From positions 346,499 to 389,836 of the forward strand of contig CP070750.1 in assembly GCA_020348385.1 (NCBI GenBank): DNA of 43,338 bases, in the 5' to 3' direction. Positions within the stretch are counted from its first letter, which is position 1; each line of letters begins with the position of its first letter. The notes below the pieces were generated by a model. The model was not told the DNA's origin, ran no database searches, and saw nothing but the letters and a program-made list of their open reading frames with translations. Source of the DNA: Candidatus Aminicenantota bacterium. GTDB taxonomy: Bacteria > Acidobacteriota > Aminicenantia > Aminicenantales > Aminicenantaceae. Below, one piece after another: positions 26,418 to 33,282 of this stretch. The translations under genes were made by a program, and so were the position numbers.

Positions 26418-26446
26418 CTTTTACCAAAAGAGAAATTCAAAGTCAA
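26418..26446 (-). promoter_or_regulatory. Sigma70-type promoter of the STAS-NTT-PP2C operon
   Basis: On the minus strand, TTGACT (plus coordinates 26441-26446) and TAAAAG (26418-26423) are 17 bp apart. Transcription would start near 26411, about 30 bases before the STAS ATG. This decides the STAS start, since the alternative TTG at 26427 would lie upstream of the transcript. Confidence 0.55.
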
Positions 26447-26482
26447 TAGATTTATCAGGGTTTCCTTTTTTGGATTTTTCAT

Positions 26483-26488
26483 TATAAT
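26483..26488 (+). promoter_or_regulatory. Candidate -10 box of the PPP-kinase fusion gene
   Basis: A perfect TATAAT lies 63 bases before the ATG at 26552. The -35 region is poor: TTTCCT at 26461-26466 with 16-bp spacing is the best match. A similar TATAAT (30899-30904) precedes the first kinase-like gene. Confidence 0.35.
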
Positions 26489-26551
26489 GGTTAAAGGATA
26501 TATTTAGTGAAAATGACAATTTAGGTTGCGTTTTAAAAGAGAAAGGAAAAT

Positions 26552-28396
26552 ATGCCAAACTTTATAAAAAACATCACAAAAGTCATCCTCTCAGGTTTAC
26601 TCATCACCTGTTTATTTCTTCCCATGCAGGCCGATTCAAAGCAGAGTGTTTGGGAAGGTGTTGAAAGAATAATTGCGGTCGGCGATATTCATGGGGATTA
26701 CGAACATTTTGTCGAGATACTACAAAAATGCGGACTCGTCGATGAAAAGCTCAAATGGTCCGCGGGGAAAACCCACTTGGTCCAGACCGGGGACATAATG
26801 GACAGAGGAGACCATGCAAGGCGAGTATTTGATCTTTTAATGCGGCTGCAAAAAGAAGCTGAAGAAGCTGGAGGCAAAGTCCATGTTCTTCTCGGCAATC
26901 ACGAAGAGATGAATATCACGGGAATAGTTTTCAGGCAACCAACGTATGTAACGCCCAAACAGTTCGCTTCCTTTCTTCCTGATGATTTTCGGGAAAAAAA
27001 AGAAAATGAATTCAGGGAACAGTTGACGAATCTTTCCGAGATTGAGTCCAATTCCGACCCAACCATCCTAGAATCCTATTTTGAAACGAAATGGGAAAAC
27101 CTGATGAAGAACAAAAAACTTCACATCTTGTACGTGAACAACTTCAACAAAGTTTATGGAAAATGGCTTCTCGACCAGAATGTCGTGATCAAAATCAACG
27201 ACATTATTTTCTCCCATGGAGGGATAAGCGAGAAATACGCCCAATGGCCATTACAAAAATTAAATGATGTTATGCGCAGCGAGTTGAATACTCATCGTAT
27301 CGCAAACAAGCGGGGGATAATTCCAAGAATGAAACGACAAATACTCTACATGCCTGATTCCCCTCTCTGGAACAGGGAATTAGCCCTTAAGGAAGAAAAA
27401 ACTTATTCCCATGTTGTCGATAGTATTTTGGAAAAGCTAGATGCTAAAGTCATGGTCATCGCCCATACACCTGTTGGAAGTCCTGTGATACCCGAAAATC
27501 AAAAAGATGAAAGAGATTTAAGAACACGATTCGACGAAAAAATCTGGATGATCGATACCGGCATCTCAGATTTTTACTACGGCATACTGAGTTATCTGCA
27601 TTATGAGAACGGGGAATTCATAATGAAGGAATGGAGAGCGGAAGAATATGTGGAAGAAGAGCCGTTTGAACCTTCCATAATTAAGCCTGGGGACGTGGAT
27701 CGTGAAGACGTGGAATATTACCTCAAGAATGCAGCCGTCGTTAAAGTAAGCAAGGAAGCCGTACCAGGCAGAACTGCAGCATGGGAGATCAACTTAGACG
27801 ATGGTGAATTCAAAAGACGGGCTATGTTCAAAGTCGTTGATGTTACTCGACCGTCAAGCATCCCTGATAGCTACAAATACGAACTGGCTGCTTATGCGCT
27901 TGATAAACTTCTTGGTTTTGGAAGAATACCGCCCTTAATGGAACGAGAGATCGAAGGCACGAAAGGATCTCTCCAGATCCGCGTGGAAAAATGTTTTGGA
28001 TTGGATGAACAAAAAATGAAAAATGCCACTCCTCCTGATCCCACAGCATTTGCAAATGCCCTCGAAGAAATCAACGTTTTTGAAAACTTGGTTTATATCG
28101 ATCCAAAAGAACTGGATGACATCTTGATTCAGAGAGAAAGCTGGGAAATATACCGCGTGGATTTTTCTGAGGCCTTCAACCCTAATCCTAATCTTATTCC
28201 CGAGCAGAAGATCAAACGCTGTTCAAAAAAATTGTATCAAAATCTGCAAGAACTATCCGATGAAGTGATTAAAGCTAGACTCTCCCTCTATATCAATGAA
28301 GAGGAAATGTCTGCATTGCTCAACCGCAAAATCCTTATCATAAAAACCTTGGAAAAATTGATCGAGGAAAAGGGCGAGGAGGCTGTCCTCTTCTAA
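26552..28396 (+). CDS. Secreted PPP-family phosphatase fused to a degenerate kinase-like domain
   Basis: This 614-residue protein has an N-terminal signal peptide, with likely cleavage after MQA near residue 27. A Shewanella-like PPP metallophosphatase follows at about residues 35-360. It carries GDIHGDY (D45, H47), GDIMDRG (D81, D84, R85), GNHEEM (N116, H117, E118), SHGGISEKYAQWP and VIAHTPVGSP. The C-terminal part (about 385-614) is homologous to the two secreted kinase-like proteins at 30948 and 31799, sharing YELAAYALDKLLGFGRIPP, GTKGSLQIRVE and the ending EEAVLF. Their ANEDR motif is replaced here by VYIDP and their IDHSRSF by VDFSEAF, so this copy is probably a pseudokinase. A phosphatase joined to a kinase-like domain suggests one bifunctional or regulated envelope enzyme. 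Shine-Dalgarno AAAGGA precedes the ATG. Confidence 0.8.
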   Translation: MPNFIKNITKVILSGLLITCLFLPMQADSKQSVWEGVERIIAVGDIHGDYEHFVEILQKCGLVDEKLKWSAGKTHLVQTGDIMDRGDHARRVFDLLMRLQKEAEEAGGKVHVLLGNHEEMNITGIVFRQPTYVTPKQFASFLPDDFREKKENEFREQLTNLSEIESNSDPTILESYFETKWENLMKNKKLHILYVNNFNKVYGKWLLDQNVVIKINDIIFSHGGISEKYAQWPLQKLNDVMRSELNTHRIANKRGIIPRMKRQILYMPDSPLWNRELALKEEKTYSHVVDSILEKLDAKVMVIAHTPVGSPVIPENQKDERDLRTRFDEKIWMIDTGISDFYYGILSYLHYENGEFIMKEWRAEEYVEEEPFEPSIIKPGDVDREDVEYYLKNAAVVKVSKEAVPGRTAAWEINLDDGEFKRRAMFKVVDVTRPSSIPDSYKYELAAYALDKLLGFGRIPPLMEREIEGTKGSLQIRVEKCFGLDEQKMKNATPPDPTAFANALEEINVFENLVYIDPKELDDILIQRESWEIYRVDFSEAFNPNPNLIPEQKIKRCSKKLYQNLQELSDEVIKARLSLYINEEEMSALLNRKILIIKTLEKLIEEKGEEAVLF

Positions 28397-28512
28397 CTGC
28401 CCAATATTTGTGCATTACCCCAGAAATTGCTCAAAATCAACCCTTTACAAGACATATAACACATTTTTCAACACCTTTTTTCACAAGAACAGCGGAAAAA
28501 AACCGAAACAAG

Positions 28513-28541
28513 TTGACATTTTTCCTAGTTTGATAAAAAAT
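28513..28541 (+). promoter_or_regulatory. Candidate promoter of the third NTT gene
   Basis: A perfect -35 TTGACA at 28513-28518 is followed after 17 bp by AAAAAT (28536-28541), a weak -10. The ATG is 30 bases downstream. The 175-bp gap (28397-28571) holds nothing else I recognise. Confidence 0.4.
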
Positions 28542-28571
28542 CCATGTGAATAATAGGATGGAGGGGATATC

Positions 28572-29939
28572 ATGAACGAAAAATCACCCGGCATTTTGCA
28601 CACATTCCTTAAACTTTTCACAGATATTCGACCTGGAGAGGCAACCACTGCAATTCTCCTCATGCTCAATGTGTATTTGCTGCTCATGGCGTATTACATC
28701 ATAAAACCTGTGAGAGACGCGTTGATGTTAGAAGAATGGCCTCCTGAAATCAAAAACTACCTTTCCGCAGCCATTGCTGTTTTGCTTGTGTTTGCAGTTA
28801 AATTATTCAGTAGCATTGCCTCCAAATTCTCTCGACAACATTTGATCACATGGGTGACGCTCTTTTTTATATCCAACTTAATCCTGTTTTATGCACTCCA
28901 TCTTGGTGGGATCGGCCCCGGAGCCATGGGAATCATTTTTTATATTTGGGTAAGTATTTTTAACGTGATTGTCGTGGCTCAGTTTTGGGGATTCGCCAAC
29001 GATATCTACACCGAAGAGGCAGGAAAGCGCATGTTTCCCCTCATTGCCTTTGGAGCAACTTTTGGAGGTTATTCGGGGGGTAAAATAACCGACTTATTAG
29101 TCGTCCCTTTAGGAACCTTCCAACTTATGCTGGTGGCAGGAGGGATTTTGGGGATTTGTATCCTGATGACATGGATTATTCACAAAAGAGAAATAAAGAA
29201 AAAAGAGCAAAAAGATATTCAGACTGATCGAGGAAAAGAATTGGGCAAAATCGATGAGGAAAAACCAATCGAAAAGGGAGGAGCATTTCGCCTGGTTTTC
29301 AAAAAGAAATATCTTCTCTATATTGCCTTTTTTGTCCTTTTATTGAATTTTGTAAACACGAATGGTGTGTATATGTTGGACACCGTAGCCAAGAATTCAG
29401 CGATCCAAGCCGTTGAAGCCGGGACGGCTGGTGGCTTAGACGTCGGACAATATTTAACGAAATTTTTTGCCAGTTTCTATAACATCATGAATCTTTTTGC
29501 CATGTTTGTGCAGCTTTTTATCGTTTCCCGGATCTTCAAATGGTTCGGAGTCCGGACTGCTATTTTCATTCTCCCGGTCCTCGCGTTTGGGGGATACTTC
29601 GCTTTGAGTTTTGGTGCGGCTCTTGTGCTGGTAAGATGGGTGAAAGTCTTAGATAATGGATTGGATTATTCATTGATGAACACAACACGTCATTCCCTTT
29701 ATCTCATTACGCCCAGGATAGAGAAATACAAGGCCCAGGCTGTGACAAAAACATTCTTTCATCGAGCCGGCGATGTATTATCAGCAGCCCTCGTATTCCT
29801 GGGAACAACCTTTTTAGCCTTCAAAATCGAAAATATCGCTATGGTCAACGTGGTTCTCATTTTGATTTGGATTTATCTGGGAGTTAAGATCTTCAAGGAA
29901 CACAAAAGGCTGTCAGCCCAACAACCGCCAATGGTTTAG
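28572..29939 (+). CDS. NTT/ADP-ATP translocase-like membrane protein without HEAT domain (3)
   Basis: This 455-residue membrane protein is related to the two long NTT-HEAT proteins at 21030 and 23504 but stops after the membrane half. MAYYIIKPVRDALMLEEWPPEIKNYLS, IYTEEAGKRMFPLIAFGATFGGYSGG and VKVLDNGLDYSLMNTTRHSLYLITPRIEKYKAQAVTKTFFHRAGD correspond to the conserved parts of the family. About 11-12 transmembrane helices can be drawn. KPVRDAL resembles the RDTKD region of known ATP/ADP translocases, where a key lysine lies; here it aligns with arginine by eye. The substrate is unknown. GGAGG lies eight bases before the ATG. The stop overlaps the stop of the opposite lipoprotein gene. Confidence 0.85.
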   Translation: MNEKSPGILHTFLKLFTDIRPGEATTAILLMLNVYLLLMAYYIIKPVRDALMLEEWPPEIKNYLSAAIAVLLVFAVKLFSSIASKFSRQHLITWVTLFFISNLILFYALHLGGIGPGAMGIIFYIWVSIFNVIVVAQFWGFANDIYTEEAGKRMFPLIAFGATFGGYSGGKITDLLVVPLGTFQLMLVAGGILGICILMTWIIHKREIKKKEQKDIQTDRGKELGKIDEEKPIEKGGAFRLVFKKKYLLYIAFFVLLLNFVNTNGVYMLDTVAKNSAIQAVEAGTAGGLDVGQYLTKFFASFYNIMNLFAMFVQLFIVSRIFKWFGVRTAIFILPVLAFGGYFALSFGAALVLVRWVKVLDNGLDYSLMNTTRHSLYLITPRIEKYKAQAVTKTFFHRAGDVLSAALVFLGTTFLAFKIENIAMVNVVLILIWIYLGVKIFKEHKRLSAQQPPMV

Positions 29940-30772
29940 CGCAAATCTTTGACTTTGATGATCCCGCCCAGATCCTGGGCTATGTACAAATAGCCTTCAT
30001 CATCCCTGGCGATTCCTTCCTGCTCATCTCCGAGAAATGCATACTCTCTGACAATTTTGCCGGCGAGGGTAATCTCAACAAGGATATTGTCGGCATCACT
30101 CACAACATTCAACAACCCGGTTTGGGGATCATAATATAAGGCCGCAGGATCATCTAATCTAAGCGGTAAAACACGAAGGATATGTGCTTCTGCTGTTTGT
30201 CCAATGCTGGATTTCAACGGGACTTGGACTTCCATGACACACGGAGGATCCCATTGGTTTCCGATATAAAATGTCCCTCCTTCCGGATGTTTTGCATCCC
30301 CTACAAATGCAATAGATTCGATTCCATTATCAAAACTATCTGTGCGCTTCTCGATATAATCAGGGTTGTCTTGATAAGCCCGGTTGAGAGGAAATGATCG
30401 GATGACCTCCCTTTTATCCGGGTCGAATTCTACAATGACATCATCCCCCTCCTTAACCAGATACAAAAGCCCTGATTCAGGATGGGCTGTAACACCCTCG
30501 AGATCACCCGGAATTTCCATCCTAAACACAGGAGTGCCATCCTTTTCGATTTCGGCAATTTCTCCCTCATCGCTGACGACAAAAAGTGTCTTTCTCGTCG
30601 GATGAAAACAAACACCCGAAGGTTCGGGAAAATCTTGTTGGTCTATATCTCCACCGTATCCAGGTTCATCCAACCACAGGTAGGGAAACCGAATGGTCGG
30701 AGAATTTTTGTCATTCGAACAAGCTACAAGAATGACTAAAAATATTAAACAAAAACTTAGACATTTTTTCAT
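29936..30772 (-). CDS. Lipoprotein, SdiA-regulated (YjiK-like) beta-propeller
   Basis: This 278-residue protein starts with a lipoprotein signal (MKKCLSFCLIFLVILVAC). The lipobox LVAC puts the lipid on Cys18, so it should sit on the membrane facing the periplasm. The rest is a beta-propeller of the SdiA-regulated type: FPEPSGVCFHPTRKTLFVVSDEGEIAEI, DLEGVTAHPESGLLYLV, GIESIAFVGDAKHPEGGTFYIGNQ, DDPAALYYDPQTGLLNVVSD and EGIARDDEGYLYIAQDLGGI are its repeated blades. Family members resemble phytase-like propellers, but their activity is not established. It lies between the NTT and kinase-like genes but on the opposite strand, so it may belong to the same theme or be independent. Confidence 0.8.
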   Translation of the reverse strand: MKKCLSFCLIFLVILVACSNDKNSPTIRFPYLWLDEPGYGGDIDQQDFPEPSGVCFHPTRKTLFVVSDEGEIAEIEKDGTPVFRMEIPGDLEGVTAHPESGLLYLVKEGDDVIVEFDPDKREVIRSFPLNRAYQDNPDYIEKRTDSFDNGIESIAFVGDAKHPEGGTFYIGNQWDPPCVMEVQVPLKSSIGQTAEAHILRVLPLRLDDPAALYYDPQTGLLNVVSDADNILVEITLAGKIVREYAFLGDEQEGIARDDEGYLYIAQDLGGIIKVKDLR

Positions 30773-30898
30773 TTTTGCCTTCTTCTATAATAAAGCACCA
30801 ATTATTTTATTTTGAAAAGAAAGAAAAATATATATCATGTGAAAATACGACTTTAATTTCAAAACATTTTAATTGATTTTCCATAAACATGTCATTAT

Positions 30899-30904
30899 TA
30901 TAAT
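30899..30904 (+). promoter_or_regulatory. Candidate -10 box of the kinase-like gene pair
   Basis: A perfect TATAAT lies 43 bases before the ATG at 30948. TTTTCC at 30877-30882 is the closest -35 match (16-bp spacing) and is weak. The gap 30773-30947 also holds the 5' end of the divergent lipoprotein gene and is otherwise AT-rich without recognisable features. Confidence 0.35.
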
Positions 30905-30947
30905 AAGGCAAAATGAACGGGGAAAATTTACGCACTAGGGAAAATTC

Positions 30948-31772
30948 ATGAAAAAAGCCATTTTTGCTGTTTTAGCTTTTATTTTTTTAGGGTCTATTAT
31001 TACCGCCTATGCACAATTCACCGCAGAAGAAATCAGCCAAAGGGAAAAAATCGAAGAGTTACTCAAAACAGCGGATATAATCAAGGCGGAAGAAATCGGG
31101 GAAGGGGTAACCAAACCTTGGCAGCTTTTTTTGAGAAAGGGAGAAGAAGAAGTAAGTGGATGTTGGAAGAGCCCTCAAGGCATCCAGAAAGGACATTTGG
31201 AAGGATGGCAGTATGAAATCGCCGCCTACCAAATGGACAAGCTCCTGGGATTAAACATGATTCCTCCTACTGTCGAGAGAGAGTTCGAAGGGAAAAAAGG
31301 CTCTCTCCAGATGTGGATCGTAGTAGAATTTAGTCTGCTAGAAATTATGGAACAAGGTATCCCTCTGCCAGACAAAAATCCTGAAGCTACGGTATTCAAC
31401 AGAGGCAAATATTTAGCCCGGGCATTCGATAGTCTCATCGCTAACGAAGATCGAACGCAGCAAAATGTCCTTTATAACAAGGACTGGAGAGTGATTCTGA
31501 TCGATCATTCCCGGTCATTCCGCAGCAAGAAGAAGTACCAGAAAAGACTTTTATATGGAAAGAACGGATCGAAAGAAAAACAGCTTTTCAGGCAACTCCC
31601 CCGGTCATTTGTTGAAAAGATCAAAGCTTTAGATTTTGATACAATCAAAAGTTCAGTGGGTCCTTACTTAACAGATGAGGAGATAACCGCTGTTCTAGCA
31701 CGAAAAAAACTACTCCTCGATGAAATCGAGGAGATGATTGAAGAAATGGGTCAAGACAAGGTATTATATTAA
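30948..31772 (+). CDS. Secreted kinase-like protein A (PI3/4-kinase / FAM20-like fold suspected)
   Basis: This 274-residue protein has a clear signal peptide with an AYA cleavage site before residue 24. The mature part shows a kinase-like pattern. A candidate ATP-binding lysine lies in GCWKS, a helix has YEIAAYQMDKLLGLNMIPPTV, and GKKGSLQMW follows. The candidate catalytic motif is LIANEDRTQQNVL (compare DRxxxN) and the candidate metal-binding motif is LIDHSRSF. This order is like PI3/PI4-kinase-related, HipA and FAM20C kinases, but I cannot name the exact family. It ends DKVLY, matching the ends of its paralogues. The next gene, 26 bases downstream, is its duplicate. Kinase activity outside the cytoplasm would need exported ATP. 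Shine-Dalgarno AGGGA precedes the ATG. Confidence 0.7.
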   Translation: MKKAIFAVLAFIFLGSIITAYAQFTAEEISQREKIEELLKTADIIKAEEIGEGVTKPWQLFLRKGEEEVSGCWKSPQGIQKGHLEGWQYEIAAYQMDKLLGLNMIPPTVEREFEGKKGSLQMWIVVEFSLLEIMEQGIPLPDKNPEATVFNRGKYLARAFDSLIANEDRTQQNVLYNKDWRVILIDHSRSFRSKKKYQKRLLYGKNGSKEKQLFRQLPRSFVEKIKALDFDTIKSSVGPYLTDEEITAVLARKKLLLDEIEEMIEEMGQDKVLY

Positions 31773-31798
31773 ATCACTAAGAAGGAGGGAGGATAACA

Positions 31799-32629
31799 AT
31801 GAAAAAATATTTCCTCATTGCTTTGATCCTAGCATTTAGTATCAGTTTTCATCTCCAAGTTTTTGCCCAGTTCACCGAAGAAGAAGCGACCGAAAAGGAA
31901 AAGTGGGAAGAATTTCTCAAAACGGCCGAAATCATTGGACAGGAACAACCTTTCAGTGACAGGGAGGCCGTGACCAAACCTTGGGTGCTGACTCTGGAAA
32001 AGGATGGAGTCACACAGAAATCCCTCTGGAAAAATTGCGAAGGACGGATGAGGGGATTCGTGGAAAATTGGAGATGGGAGATCGCTGCCTATCTTCTCGA
32101 TAAGCATCTAGGACTGAACATGGTACCTCCGACAGTGGAAAAAAGGTTCCAGAATAATGCGGGTTCTTGTCAGCTTTGGGTAGATGCCAAGATGAGCCTC
32201 AAAGATAAATATGAACAAAATATCAAGACACCCTCATACAAAATTTTCCCCTGGAACCGGGCTCTGTATCTCCAAAGAGCGTTCGACAATCTGATCGCAA
32301 ACGAAGATCGGCACCAGAACCAATTCCTGATTACCGAAGACTGGCGAATGATTCTGATCGACCATTCTCGCTCTTTCCGTACCTCAGGCAAATTCTCAAA
32401 AAAACTCATCTATGACGAGAAATACAAAGAAGGCCCGCGATTGATGAAACAACTGCCGCGTGCTTTTGTCGAAAAACTGAAGGGATTAAGCCAGGAGGTC
32501 ATCAAGAGTGCTGTCGCTGAGTATTTGACGGACAAAGAGATCGAATATGTTCTTCTTCGGAGAGACCTCATCCTCAAATGGCTGGAGAATCATATCAAAA
32601 AGGAAGGAGAAGATAACGTCCTATATTGA
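31799..32629 (+). CDS. Secreted kinase-like protein B (paralogue of A)
   Basis: This 276-residue protein is a tandem duplicate of the preceding one. It has a signal peptide ending VFA before residue 24. The same landmarks follow: SLWKN, WEIAAYLLDKHLGLNMVPPTV, GSCQLW, LIANEDRHQNQFL, MILIDHSRSF and a C-terminal DNVLY. The catalytic-looking Asp-Arg, Asn and Asp residues are all kept. Asn-Glu-Asp-Arg-His here is even closer to the DRH of PI3-kinase-like enzymes than in protein A. The gene has a strong Shine-Dalgarno (GGAGG) and should be cotranscribed with A. Its stop overlaps by nine bases the stop of the RsbW-like gene on the other strand. The substrate is unknown; the PPP-pseudokinase fusion at 26552 is a plausible antagonist. 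Confidence 0.7.
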   Translation: MKKYFLIALILAFSISFHLQVFAQFTEEEATEKEKWEEFLKTAEIIGQEQPFSDREAVTKPWVLTLEKDGVTQKSLWKNCEGRMRGFVENWRWEIAAYLLDKHLGLNMVPPTVEKRFQNNAGSCQLWVDAKMSLKDKYEQNIKTPSYKIFPWNRALYLQRAFDNLIANEDRHQNQFLITEDWRMILIDHSRSFRTSGKFSKKLIYDEKYKEGPRLMKQLPRAFVEKLKGLSQEVIKSAVAEYLTDKEIEYVLLRRDLILKWLENHIKKEGEDNVLY

Positions 32630-33052
32630 ACCCGAGACGTCCATTTCCTCTATACTTTTGTACAAGAGGAGAATATTCTGATCATCTTCCCGTCTGTACT
32701 CAAATCCATTCATGAGTTGGCGTGATAAAAATATACCCAACCCCCCTGTCTGGCCCTGGTTGACCATTTCTTGAATATCCGGTTCGGGCGATTCCCTGGG
32801 GTCGAAAGGAATCCCCCAATCTCTAATCTCAAAAAAGATCTTCTTATCCTGATTCCATACTTTTAAGGATATTTCCCCTTCTTCCTCGGGGTAGGCATAC
32901 CTTACGATATTGATGCACATCTCGAGAATGGATAACTCGATCAAATAATAAGCTTCCTCAGAAAGGTTGATAGCCTTGAGTGTCTTTTCTAAAAAACTAC
33001 GGACCTTTTCGATTTCCCTGAGTTGGCTTTTTACCGTTAAAGACTTCTCCAT
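32621..33052 (-). CDS. RsbW-like anti-sigma factor / serine-protein kinase (HATPase_c)
   Basis: This 143-residue protein is a GHKL ATPase of the RsbW/SpoIIAB type. The N box is IELSILEMCINIVRYAYP, the G1 box is DWGIPFDP and the G2 box is GQTGGLGIFLSRQLM. Such proteins phosphorylate STAS anti-anti-sigma factors and hold a sigma factor or another partner. A STAS gene (26379) and an RsbU-like phosphatase gene (20988) lie in the same region but in another operon. No sigma factor gene is seen in the window, so the final target is open. It has its own good promoter (33119-33147). Confidence 0.9.
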   Translation of the reverse strand: MEKSLTVKSQLREIEKVRSFLEKTLKAINLSEEAYYLIELSILEMCINIVRYAYPEEEGEISLKVWNQDKKIFFEIRDWGIPFDPRESPEPDIQEMVNQGQTGGLGIFLSRQLMNGFEYRREDDQNILLLYKSIEEMDVSGSI

Positions 33053-33118
33053 CGGTTCAGTTATTTTTATTTTGTTTTCGCGGTTGCATCGAAATGTACT
33101 TCAGCAGATTCCGTTGAT

Positions 33119-33147
33119 ACTCTATATAAAACCAAAATTGATGTCAA
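33119..33147 (-). promoter_or_regulatory. Sigma70-type promoter of the RsbW-like gene
   Basis: On the minus strand TTGACA (plus 33142-33147) and TAGAGT (33119-33124) are 17 bp apart. The -35 is part of TTGACATCAA, which recurs in inverted orientation at 33240-33249 in the divergent promoter. Confidence 0.55.
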
Positions 33148-33239
33148 TCCAAAATTGATAAATTTACTAGAGGGGGTAGGTTAGCTGGGCTAGGAGGATC
33201 GGTTGTCATTGTCTTTGTACGTAAATAAAGAAAAGGGAA

Positions 33240-33267
33240 TTGACATCAAAATTCTCGTTGCTATAAG
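33240..33267 (+). promoter_or_regulatory. Sigma70-type promoter of the NCS1 permease gene
   Basis: TTGACA at 33240-33245 and TATAAG at 33262-33267 are 16 bp apart. Transcription would start near 33274, only about nine bases before the GTG start at 33283. Confidence 0.6.
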
Positions 33268-33282
33268 CTGAAGGATGGGCGC

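Noticed and set aside
26380..26427. TTG start for the STAS gene
   Set aside because: It lies upstream of the predicted -10, so it would not be in the transcript.
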